Source: Phylloscopus collybita (Eukaryota > Chordata > Aves > Passeriformes > Phylloscopidae). From it: a stretch of 64,000 nucleotides of DNA. Below the pieces are notes generated by a model. It ran no database searches. It was not told where the DNA came from and saw only the letters and a list, made by a program, of their open reading frames with translations. Shown here in pieces: positions 45,292 to 57,200 of the stretch. Position numbers and translations under genes: made by a program. Every line of letters begins with the position of its first letter. The stretch's first letter is position 1. The stretch spans positions 155,190-219,189 of the forward strand of contig JAJNNQ010000148.1 in NCBI GenBank assembly GCA_027886175.1, in the 5' to 3' direction.

Positions 45292-46144
45292 AGATATCCT
45301 CATTTCCATGGAATATTAGTGGAATTTTAGTAGGAAGAAGCCCAGTGGCAGGCACATAGGATTAGACACAAACGGTGGCCCATTTCCATGCGAAAAGAAA
45401 GTCTTCACCCCACTTTCCTGCTGTCAGTTTTTAGGAGGCCTTTGGAACTACAAGGGCAGAGAAACATCCATGTGGTTTAGATTGCACCTGGGAGACATCC
45501 TCATTTGTATGGTATTTTAGTGGAATTTTAATAGGCAGAAGCCTAGTATCAGGCACATATCATTAGACACGAACGCTGGCCCATTTCCAAGGGAACGCAA
45601 AGTTTCAACTCCAGGTTCCTGATGTCAGTTTGTAGGAGGCCTTTGGCACTACAAGGGCAGACAAAGTTCCGTCTTGTGGTTGATTGAATCGAGGAGATAC
45701 CCTCATTTGTATGGAATTTCAGCAGGCAGAAGCCCAGTGGCAGGCAGACAGCATTAGACACGAAGAATGGACCTTTTCCATGGGAAACCAAAGTCTCCAC
45801 CTCACGTTCCTGATGTCAGTTTGTAGGAGGCCTTTGGAACTACAAGGGCAGGCAAACTTCAAACTGGTGGTAGATTGCACCTGGGAGATATCCTCATTTG
45901 TATAGAATTTTAGTGGAATTTTAGTAGGCATAACCCCAGTGTCTGGCAGACAGCATTAGACACGAACGGTGGTCCATTTCCTTGGGAAACCAAAGTCTCC
46001 ATGTCACATGCCTGATGTCAGCTTGTAGGAGGTCTTTGGCACTACAAGGGCAGACAAAATTCCATCTGCTGATAGAGTCCACCTGGAGATATCCTCTGTT
46101 GTATGGAATTTCAGCAGGCATATGCCCAGTTGCAGGCAGACAGC

Positions 46145-46390
46145 ATTAGACAGGAACGGTGACCCTTTTCCATGGGAACCTATGTGTCCACCCTAGGTTT
46201 AAGATGTCAATTTATACGAGGCTTTTGGCACTACAAAGGCAGAGGAACTTTCATCTGGTGGTAGATTGAACCAGGGAGATATCCTCATTTGTATGGAATT
46301 TTAGTGAAATTTTAGTAGGAAGAAGCCCAGTGCCAGGCAGACAGCATTAGACACGAACGGTGGCTTTTTCATGGGAAACCAAAGTCTCCA
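46145..46390 (-). repeat. Extra monomer in the right arm (about 201 bp)
   Basis: The pairing sum changes from 66649 (inside) to 66850 (outside) here, so the right arm carries one long monomer that the left arm lacks near 20.45 kb. The monomer has rare variants (GTTTAAGATGTCAATTTATACG). It resembles the next monomer (46400-46440), which suggests local tandem gain. Confidence 0.65.
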
Positions 46391-49300
46391 CCCCACATTC
46401 CTGATGATAATTTATACGAGGCTTTTGGCACTATAAGGGTAGACAAACTTCCAACAGGTGATAGATTGCACGTGATAGATATCCTCATTTGCATGGAATT
46501 TTAGTGGAATTTTAGTAGGCAGAATCCAAATGATCGGCAGAGAGCATAAAACACAAACGGTGCCTCTTTTTCATGGGACACGAAGGTCTCTACCCCAGTC
46601 TTCTGATGTCAGTTGGTAGGAGGCCTTTGGCACTACAAGGTTAGAAAAACTTCCAACTGGTGGTAGATTGCACCTGGGAGATATCCTCATTTGTATGCAA
46701 TTTTTGCAGCCATAAGCCATGTGACAGGCAGACAGCATTAGACAGGAACGGTGGACCTTTTCCTTGGAAAACCAAAGTCTCCACCCCACGTTCCTGATGT
46801 CAGTTTGCAGGAGGCCTTTGGACTACAAGGTCTACAAAATTCCATCTCGTTGTATATTCCATCATGGAGATATCCTTATTTGCATGGAATTTTATTGGAA
46901 TTTTAGTATGCAGAAGCCGAGTGGCCAGCAGACAGCATCAGAGAAGAACGGTGGCCCTTTTCCATGGAAAGCAAAGTTTCCACTCCAGGTTCCTGGTGTC
47001 AGTTTGTAGGAGGCCTTTGGCACTACAAGGGCCAACAAAGTTCCCTCTGGTGGTTGATTGCATCGAGGAGATATCCTCATTTGTATGGAATTTCAGCAGG
47101 CAGGAACCCATTGGCAAGCAGACAGCATTAGACACGAACAATGGACCTTTTCCATGGGAAACCAAAGTCTCCATCTCACGTTCCTGATGTCAGTTTGTAG
47201 GAGGCCTTAGGACCTACAAGGGCAGACAAACTTCCATCTGGTGGTAGATTGCACCTGGGAGATATCCTCATTTGTATAGAATTTTAGTGGAATTTTAGTA
47301 GGCATAACCCCAGTGGCAGGCAGACAGCATTAGACACGAACGGTGGTCCATTCCATGGGAAAACAATGTCTCCACCCCTTGTTCCTGATGTCAGTTTTTA
47401 GGAGTCCATTGGCACTACAAGGGCAGACAAACTTCCAACTGGTGGTAGATTCCGTGTGGGAGATATCCTCATTTGTGAGGAACTTCAGCAGTCATAACCA
47501 CAGTGCCAGGCAGACAGCATTAGACAGGAACCGTGGCCCTTTTCCATGGAAAAACAAATTATCCATACTATGTTCCTGATGTCAGTTTGAAGGAGGCTTT
47601 CGGCACTACAAGGGCAGACACACTTCCATCTGGTGGTTGATTGCACCGGGGAGATATCCTCATTTGTGAGGAATTTCAACAGGCATAACCCCAGTGACAG
47701 GTAGACAGCATTAGACACAAAGAGTGGCCCTTTTCCATGGGAAACCAAAATCTCCACCCCATGTTGCAAATGTCACTTTGTAGGAGGCGTTTTCCAATAT
47801 AAGGGCAGAGAAACTTCCATCTGGTTGTAGATTGCACCTGGGAGATATCCTCATTTCTATGGAATTTTAGTGGAATGTTAGTAGGCAGAATCCCAGCAGA
47901 AGGCAGAGAGAATTAGACAGGAACAGTGGCCCGTTTCCTAGGGAAACCAAAGTCTCCATCCCACATTCCTGATGTCAGGTTGTCGGAGGACTTTGGCATT
48001 AAACGGGCAGACAAACTTCCATCTGGTGGGAAATTGCATTTGGGAGATATCCTCATTTGTAGGGAATTTTAGTAGGCATATGCCCACTGGCAGGCAGACA
48101 GCATTAAACACCAAGGGTGGCCCTTTTCCATGGGAAACCAAAGCGTCCTTTCCAGATTCCTGATGTCAATTTGTAGGAGGCCGTTGGCATTACAAGGGCA
48201 GACAAACTTTCAACTGGTGGTAGACTCCATCTGGGAGATATCCTCATTTGTATGGGATTTTACTAGGCATAAGCCCAGTGGCAGGCACATAGCATTATAC
48301 ACAAACGGTGGCCCATTTCCATGGGAAACCAAAGTCTCCACCGCACGTTCCTGATGTCAGTTTGTAAGAAGCCTTTGGCTCTAAATGGGCACACAATCTT
48401 CCATCTGGTGGCAGATCGCACCTGGGAGACATCCTCATTTGTATGGAATTTTAGTGGAATTTTAATAGGCAGAAGCTTAGTGGCAGGCACACATCATTAG
48501 ACACGAACGCTGGCCCATTTCCATGGGAGAAGAAAGTCTCCAATCCACGTTCCTGATTTCAGTTTTTAGGAGGCGTTTGGAACTGCAAGGGCAAAGAAAC
48601 TTCCATCTGGTGGGAAATTGCATTTGGGAGATATCCTCATATGTATGGAACTTTGGTAGGCTTATGCCCACTGGCAGGCAGACAGCATTAGACACGAACG
48701 GTGGCCTCTTTCCATGGAAAAAAAAAAGTCTCCAACCCACGTTCCTGATGTTGGTTTTTAGGAGGCCTCTGGCACTACAAGTGGAGACAAACTTCCAACT
48801 GCTGGCATATTGCATCTGGGAGATATCTTCATTTGTGAGGAATTTCAGCAGGCATAACCCCAGTGACAGGCAGACAGCATTAGACACGAACAATGGACCT
48901 TTTCCATGGGAAACCAAAACCTCCACCGCACGTTGCTGATGTCACTTTGTAGGAGGCGTTTTCCAATATAAGGGCAGAGAAACTTCCATCTGGTGGTAGA
49001 TTGCACCTGGGTGATATCCTCATTTCTATGGAATTTTAGTGGAATTTTAATAGGAAGAAGCCCAGTGGCAGGCACATAGCATTAGACACAAACGGTGGCC
49101 CATTTCCATGGGAGAAGAAAGTCTCCAACCCACGTTCCTGATTTCAGTTTTTAGGAGGCGTTTGGAACTACAAGGGCAGACAAACTTCCATCTGGTTATA
49201 GATTGCACCTGGGAGACATCCTCATTTGTGTAGAATTTTAGTGGAATTTTAGTAGGCATAAGCCCAGTGGCTGGAAGGCAGCATTAGTCGCAAACGGTGG

Positions 49301-50879
49301 CCCATTACCTTGGGAAACCAAAGTCTCCACCCCATGTTCCTGATGTCAGTTTTTACGAGGCCTTTGGCACAAGGAGGGCAAACAAACGTCCACCTGGTGG
49401 TAGATTGCACCTGGGAGATATCCTCATTTGTATTGAACTTCAGCAGTCATAACCACAGTGCCAGGCAGACAGCATTAGACAGGAACGGTGGTCCTTTTCA
49501 ATGGGAAACCAAAGTCTCCGCCCCAGGTTCCTGATGTCAATTTGTAGGAAGCCTTTGGCTCTACAGGGGCAGACAAACTTCCATCTGGTGGTAGATTGCA
49601 CATGGGAGACATCCTCATTTGTATGGAATTTTAGTGGAATTTTAATAGGCAGAAACCTCGTGGCAGGCACACATCATTAGACACGAACGCTGGCCCATTT
49701 CCATGGGAAACCAAAGTTTCCAATCCAGGATCCTGATGTCAGTTTGAAGGAGGCGTTTGGCACTAGAAGGGCAGACAAAGTTCCGTCTGGTGGTTGATTG
49801 CATCGAGGAGATATCCTCATTTGTATGGAATTTCAGCAGGCAGAAGCCCAGTGGCACGCAGACAGCATTAGACATGAACAATGGACCTTTTCCATGGGAA
49901 ACCAAAGTCTCCACCTCACGTTCCTGATGTCAGTTTGTAGGAGGCCTTTGGAACTACAAGGGCAGACAAACTTCCATCTGGTGGTAGATTGCACCTGGGA
50001 GATATCCTCATTTGTATAGAATTTTAGTGGAATTTTAGTAGGCAGAAGTCCAGCGGCAGGCAGACAGCATTACACACGAACGCTGGCCAATATCCATGGG
50101 AAACCAAAGTCTCCAACCCAGGCTCCTCATGTCAGTTTGTAGGAGGCCTTTGGCATTAAAAGGGCAGACAAACTTTCATCTGGTGGGAAATTGCATTTGG
50201 GAGATATCCTCATATGTATGGAACTTTGGTAGGCATATGCCCACTGGCAGGCAGACAGCATTAGACACGAACGGTGGCCTCTATTCATGGAAAAACAAAG
50301 TCTCCACCCCACGTTCCTGATGTCAGTTTTTAGGAGACCTCTGGCACTACAGGAGGAGACAAACTTCCAACTGCTGGCATATTGCATCTGGGAGATATCC
50401 TCATTTGTGAGGTATTTCAGCAGGCATAACACCAGTGACAGGAAGACAGCATTAGACACGAACAGTGCCCCTTTTCCATGGGAAACCAAAGTCTCCACCC
50501 CACGTTCCTGACGTCAGTTTTTAGGAGGCATTTGGCACTACAGAGGCAGACAAACTTCCATCTGGTGGTAGATTGCACCTGGGAGACATCCTCATTTGTA
50601 TGGAATTTTAGTGGGATTTTAATAGGCAGAAGCCTAGTGGTAGACGCAAGTCATTAGACACGAACGCTGGCCCATTTCCATGGGAAACCAAAGTCTCCAC
50701 TCCAGGTTCCTGATGTGAGTTTGTAGGAGGCCTTTGGCACTACAAGAGCAGACAAAGTTCCATCTGGTGGTTGATTGCATCGAGGAGATATCCTCATTTG
50801 TATGGAATTTCAGCAGGCAGAAGCCCAGTGGCAGGCAGACAGCATTAGACACGAACAATGGACCTTTTCCATGGGAAAC

Positions 50880-51475
50880 CAAAGTCTCCACCCTAGGTTC
50901 CTGATGGCAGTTTGTAGGAGGCCATTGGAAATACAAGGGCAGAGAAACTTCCATCTGGTGTTAGGTTGTAGCTGGGAGATATACTCATTTTTATGGAATT
51001 TTAGTGGAATTTTAGTAGGCAGAATCCCAGCAGCATGTAGACAGAATTAGACATGAATAGTGGCCCATTTCCGTAGGAAACCAAAGTCTCCAACCCATGA
51101 TCCTGATGTCATTTTCTAGGAGGCCTCTGGCACTACAAGAGGGGACAAACTTCCAATTGGTGGCATATTGCATCTGGGAGATATCCTCATTTGTATGTAA
51201 TTTTAGTACCCATAAGCCCAGTGGCAGGCAGACAGCATTAGACACGAACGGTGGCCCTTTTCCAGGGGAAACCAAAGTCTCCGCCCCAGGTTCCTGATGA
51301 CAATTTGTAGGAGGCCTTTGGAATTACAAGGGCAGACAAACTTCTATCTGGTGGTAGATTGCACCTGGGAGATGTCCTCATTTGTATAGAATTTTAGTGG
51401 AATTTTAGTAGGCATAAGCCCAGTGGCAGGCAGACAGCATTAGACACGAACAATGGACCTTTTCCATGGGAAACC
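50880..51475 (-). repeat. Three extra monomers in the right arm (about 595 bp)
   Basis: The pairing sum changes from 66849 (inside) to 67444 (outside). The extra segment resembles monomers found near 52.9-53.2 kb and 55.6-55.9 kb (TTAGATTGCACCTGGGAGATATACTCATT type). It was therefore probably copied from elsewhere in the right arm. The left arm is continuous at the corresponding point, about 15.97 kb. Confidence 0.7.
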
Positions 51476-54299
51476 AAAGTCTCCACCTCACGTTCCTGAT
51501 GTCAGTTTGTAGGAGGGCTTTGGAACTACAAGGGCAGACAAACTTCCATCTGGTGGTAGATTGCACCTGGGAGATATCCTCATTTGTGAGGAATTTCAGA
51601 AGGCATAACCCCAGTGGCAGGCAGATAGCATTAGACACGAACGGTGCCCTTTTCCATGGGAAACCAAAGTCTCCATCCCACGTTCCTGATGTCAGTCATT
51701 AAGAGGGGAATGGAACTACAAGGGCAGAAAAATTTCCATCTGGTGGTAGATTGGACCTGGGAGATATCGCCATTTGTATGGAATTTTAGTGGTATTTTAG
51801 TAGGCAGAAGTCCAGCGGCAGGCAGACAGCATTACACACGAACGCTGGCCAATATCCATGGGAAACCAAAGTCTCCAACCCAGGCTCCTCATGTCAGTTT
51901 GTAGGAGGCCTTTGGCATTAAAAGGGCAGACAAACTTCCCTCTGGTGGTTGATTGCATCGGCGAGATATGCTCATTTGTATGGGATTTCAGAAGGCAGAA
52001 GCCAAGTGGCACGCAGACAGCATTGGACACGAAGAGTGGCCCATTTCCATGGGAAACCAAAATCTCCACCCCACGTTGCTCATGTCTCATTGTAGGAGGC
52101 GTTTTCCAATATAAGGGCAGAAAAACTTCCATCTGGTTGTAGATTGCACCTGGGAGATATCCTCATTAGTATGGAATTTTAGTGGAATTTTAGTAGGAAG
52201 AAACCCAGTGGCAGGCAGAGAGCATTAGACACGAACAGTGGCCCATTTCTATGGGAAACCAAAGCCTCCACTCCGGGTTCCGGGTGTCATTTTGTAGGAG
52301 GCCTTTGGCACTACAAGGGCAGACAAAGTTCCGTCTTGTGTTTGATTGAATCGAGGAGATACCCTCATTTGTATGGAATTTCAGCAGGCAGAAGCCCAGT
52401 GGCAGGCAGACAGCATTAGACACGAACAATGGACCTTTTCCATGGGAAACCAAAGTCTCCACCTCACGTTCCTGATGTCAGTTTGTAGGAGGCCTTTGGA
52501 AATACAAGGGCAGGCAAACTTCCATCTGGTGGTAGATTGCACCTGGGAGAAAACCTCATTTCTATAGAATTTTAGTGGAATTTTAGTAGGCATAAGGCCA
52601 GTGGCTGCCAGACAGCATTAGACACGAACGGTGGGCATTTCTTTGGGAAACAAAAGTCTCCACCCCCCGTTCGGGATGTCAGTTTTTAGGTGGCCTTTGG
52701 CACTACGGGGGCAGAAAAACTTCCACCCAGTGGTAGATTACACCTGGGAGATATCCTCATTTGTATGGAACTTCAGCAGTCATCACCACAGTGCCAGGCA
52801 GACAGCATTAGACAGGAACGGTGGTCCTTTTCCATGGGAAAGCAAAGTCTCCACCCCAGGTTCCTGATGGCAGTTTGTAGGAGGCCTTTGGAAACACAAG
52901 GGCAGAGAATCTTCCATCTGGTGTTAGATTGCACCTGGGAGATATACTCATTTGTATGGAATTTTAGTGGAATATTAGTAGACAGAATCCCAGCTGCAGG
53001 TAGACAGAATTAGACATGAATAGTGGCTCATTTCCATGGGAAACCAAAGTCTCCACCCCAGGTTCCTCATGTCATTTTCTAGGAGGCCTCTGGCACTACA
53101 GGAGGAAAAAAAGTTCCTATTGGTGGCATATTGCATCTAGGAGATATCCTCATTTGTATGTAATTTTAATAGCCATAAGCCCAGTGGCAGGCAGACAGTA
53201 TTAGACGCGAACGGTGGCCCTTTTCCATGGGAAACCAAAGTCTCCGCCTCAGGTTCTTGATGTCAATTTGTAGGAAGCCTTTGGCTCTTCAGGGGCAGAC
53301 AAACTTCCATCTGGTGGTAGATTGCACCTGGGAGACATCCTCATTTGTATAGAATTTTAGTGGAATTTTAGTCGGCATAAGCCCAGTGTCTCGCAGACAG
53401 CATTAGACACGAACTGTGGTCCATTTCCTTGGGAAACCAAAGTCTCCATCTCGCGTGCCTGATGTCAGTTTGTAGGAGGCCTTTGGCACTACAAGGGCAG
53501 ATAAACTTCCAACTGGTGGTAGATTCCGTGCGGGAGATATCCTCATTTGTGAGGAATTTCAGCAGGGATAACCCCAGTGGCAGGCAGACAGCATTAGACA
53601 CAAACGGTGGTCCTTTTCCATGGGAAACCGAAGTCTCTACCCCACGTTTCTGATATTAGTTTGTAAGAGGCCTTTGAAAGTACAAGGGCAGAAAATCTTC
53701 CATCTGGTGGTAGATTGCACCTGGGAGATATCCTCATTTTTATGGAATTTCAGTGGTATTAAAGTAGGCAGAAATCCAGCAGCAGGCAGACTGCTTTACA
53801 CACGAACGCTGGCCCATATCCATGGGAAACCAAAGTGTCCACTCCAGGCTCCTCATGTCAGTTTATAGAAGGCCTTTGGAAATACAAGGGCAGAAAAACT
53901 TATATCTGGCGGTAGACTGCACCCGGGAGATGTCTTCATTTGTATGGAATTTCAGTGGAATTTTCGTAGGTAGAAGCCCAATGGCCGACAGACATTATTA
54001 GACATGAACGGTGGCCCATTTCCATGAGAAACCAAAGTCTCCACCCCAGGTTCCTGATGTCAGTTTTTAGGAGGCCTTTGGCACTAGAAGGGCAAACAAA
54101 CTTCCAACTGGTGGGAGATTCCATCTGGGAAATATCCTCATTTGTGAGGAATTTCAGTAGCCATAACTCCAGTGGCAGGCAGACAGCATTAGACACGAAC
54201 AGTGGCCCTTTTCTAAGGGAAACCAAAATCTCCACCCCATGTTGCTGATGTCATGTTGTAGGAGGCATTTTCCAATATAAGGGCAGAGAAACTTCCATC

Positions 54300-57200
54300 T
54301 GGTTGTCGATTGCACCTGGGAGATATCCTCATTTGTATGGAATTTCAGCACGTAGAAACCCAGTGGCAGGCAGACAGCATAAGACACGAACGGTGGCCCA
54401 TTTCTAAGGGAAACCAAAGTCTCCACCCCACGTTCCTATTGTCCGTTTCTAGGAGGCCTTTGGCACTACAAGGGCAGACAAACTTCCACCTGGTGGTAGA
54501 TTGCACCTGGGAGATATCCTCATTTGTATGGAACCTCTGCAGTCCTAACTACAGTGCCAGGCAGACAGCATTAGTCACGAACGGTGGTCCTTTTCCATGG
54601 GAAACCAAAGTCTCCACACAACGTTCCCGATGTCAGGTTTTAGGAGACCTTTGGCAGTACAAGGGCAGACAATCATCCGTCTGGTGGTTGATTGCATCGG
54701 GGAGATATCCTCATTTGTATGGAATTTCAGCAGGTAGAAGCCCAGTGTCACTCAGACAGCATTAGACACGAACAGTGGCTCTTTTCCATGGAAAAAGAAA
54801 TTATCCATCCTATGTTCCTGATGTCAGTTTGAAGGAGGCCTTTGGCAGTACAAGGGCAGACAAACTTCCAACTGGTGGTAGATTGCACCTCGGAGATGTC
54901 CTCATTTGTATGGAATTTTAGTGGTATTTTAGTACTCAGCTGCCACGACAGAGAACATTAAACATGAACGGTGGGCCTTTTCCATAGGAAACCAAAGTCT
55001 CCAGGTGAGGTTCCGAATGTCAGTTTGAAGGAGGCCTTTGGCACTGCAAGAGCAGACAAATTTCCATCTGGTGGCATATTGCGTCTGGGAGATATCCTCA
55101 TTTGTATGTAATTTCAGTAGTCATAAGTCAGTGGCAAGGAGACAGCATTAAACACCAAGGGTGGCCCTTTTCCATGGGAAACCAAAGCGTCCTCTCCAGA
55201 TTCATGATGTCAGTTTGTAGGAGGCCATTGGCATTAAAAGGGTAGACAAACTTTCAACTGGTGGTAGACTCCATCTGGGAGATATCCTCATTTGTATGGA
55301 ATTTTACTAGGCATAAGCCCAGTGGCAGGCACATAGCATTAGACACAAACGGTGGCCCATTTCCATGGGAAACCAAAGTCTCCACCCCACGTTCCTGATG
55401 TCAGTTTTTAGGAGGCCTTTGGCACTACAAGGGCAGGCAAACTTCCACCTGGTGGTAGATTTCACCTGGGAGATATCCTCATTTGTATGGAACTTCAGCA
55501 GTCATAGCCACAGTGCCAGGCAGACATCATTAGACGCGAACGGTGGTCCTTTTCCATGGGAAACCAAAGTCTCCACCCTAGGTTCCTGATGTCAGTTTGT
55601 AGGAGGCCTTTGGAACCACAAGGGCAGAGAAACTTCCATCTGGTGTTAGATTGCACCTGGGAGATATTCTCATTTGTATGGAATTTTAGTGGAATTTCAG
55701 TAGGCAGAAGCCCAGCGGCAGGAAGACAGCATTAGACACGAACGGTGACCCATTTCCTTGGGAAACCAAAGTCTCCACCCCACGATCCTAATGTCATTTT
55801 CTAGGAGGCCTCTGGCACTACAAGAGGAGACAAACTTCCAACTTGTGGCATATTGCATCTGGGAGATATCCTCATTTGTATGTAATTTTAGTAGCCATAA
55901 GCCCACTGGCAGTCAGACAGCATTAGACACGAACGGTGTCCCTTTTCCATGGGAAACCAAAGTCTCTGCCCCAGATTCCTGATGTCAATTTGTATGAGGC
56001 CTCTTGCTCTACAGGGGCCAACAAACTTCCATCTGGTTGTAGATAGCACCTGGGAGACATCCTCATTTGTATGGAATTTTAGTGGAATTTTAATAGGCGG
56101 AAGCCTAGTGGCAGGCACACATTAGACACTAACGGTGGCCCATTTCCATGGGAAACCAAAGTCTCCACTCCAGGTTCCTGATGTCAGTTTGTAGGAGGCC
56201 TTTGGCACTACAAGGGCAGACAAAGTTTTGTCTGGTGGTTGATTGCATCGAGGAGATATCCTCATTTGTATGGAATTTCAGCAGGCAGAAGCCCAGTGGC
56301 AGGCAGACAGCATTAGACACGAACAGTGGACCTTTTCAATGGGAAACCAAAGTCTCCACCTCACGTTCCTGATGTCAGTTTGTAGGAGGCCTTTGGAACT
56401 ACAAGGGCAGACAAAATTCCATCTGGTGGTAAATTGCACCTGGGAGATATCCTCATTTGTATAGAATTATAGAGGAATTTAATTGCGCAGAATCCCAGCG
56501 ACAGGTAGACAGAATTAGACATGAATAGTGGCCCTTTTCTAGGGGAAAACAAAGCCTCCAGGCCAGGTTCCTGATGTCAGTTTTTAGGAGGCCTTTGGCA
56601 CTACAAGAACAGACAAACTTCCAACTAGTGGCATATTGCAGCTTGGAGATATACTCATTTGTATGGAATTTTAGTGGAATTAAAGCAGGCAGAAGCGCAG
56701 TGTCAAGAAAACAGCATTGAAAACCAACGGTGGCCCATTTCCTTGGAAACCAAAGTCTCCACCCCACGTTCCTGATGTCCGTTTCTAGGAGGCTTTTGGC
56801 ACTACAAGCGCAGACAAACTTCCAACTGGTGGCATATTGCAGCTTGGAGATATACTCATTTGTATGGAATTTTAGGGGAATTTTAGTAGGCATAAGCCCA
56901 GTGTATGGCAGACAGCATTAGACACGAACGGTGACCCATTTCTAAGGGAAACCAAAGTCTCCACCCCACGTTCCTGATGTCCGTTTCTAGGAGGGCTTTG
57001 GCACTACAAGGGCAGACAAACTTCCACCTGGTGGTAGATTTCACCTGGGAGATATCCTCATTTCTATGGAACTTCAGCAGTCATAGCCACAGTGCCAGGC
57101 AGACAGCATTAGATGCGAACGGTGGCCCATTTCTTTGGGAAACCAAAGTCTCCACCGCACGTTCATGATGTCAGTTTTTAGGAGGCCTTTGGCACTACAA

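Larger units (their letters stand above)
33404..54300 (-). repeat. 191/202-bp satellite array, right arm, collinear with the left arm
   Basis: This is the same satellite in reverse orientation, starting at the same junction as on the left: GGGAGAGTCCTCATTTG is the reverse complement of CAAATGAGGACTCTCCC at 29532-29548. Monomer order mirrors the left arm from 29.54 down to 12.95 kb. Near the centre 28644-28943 pairs with 34005-34304, and both translate to the same 99 residues, so identity there is very high. Small differences include one substitution near 33578 and one extra A near 34786. Larger differences are whole-monomer events listed separately. There is no LTR or other non-satellite insertion. 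Confidence 0.96.

Noticed and set aside
12950..54290. The inverted repeat as a pure assembly or fold-back-read artefact
   Set aside because: The arms differ by many substitutions and by at least six separate whole-monomer events, which an artefactual mirror would not show. A misassembly joining two real arrays cannot be excluded from sequence alone.
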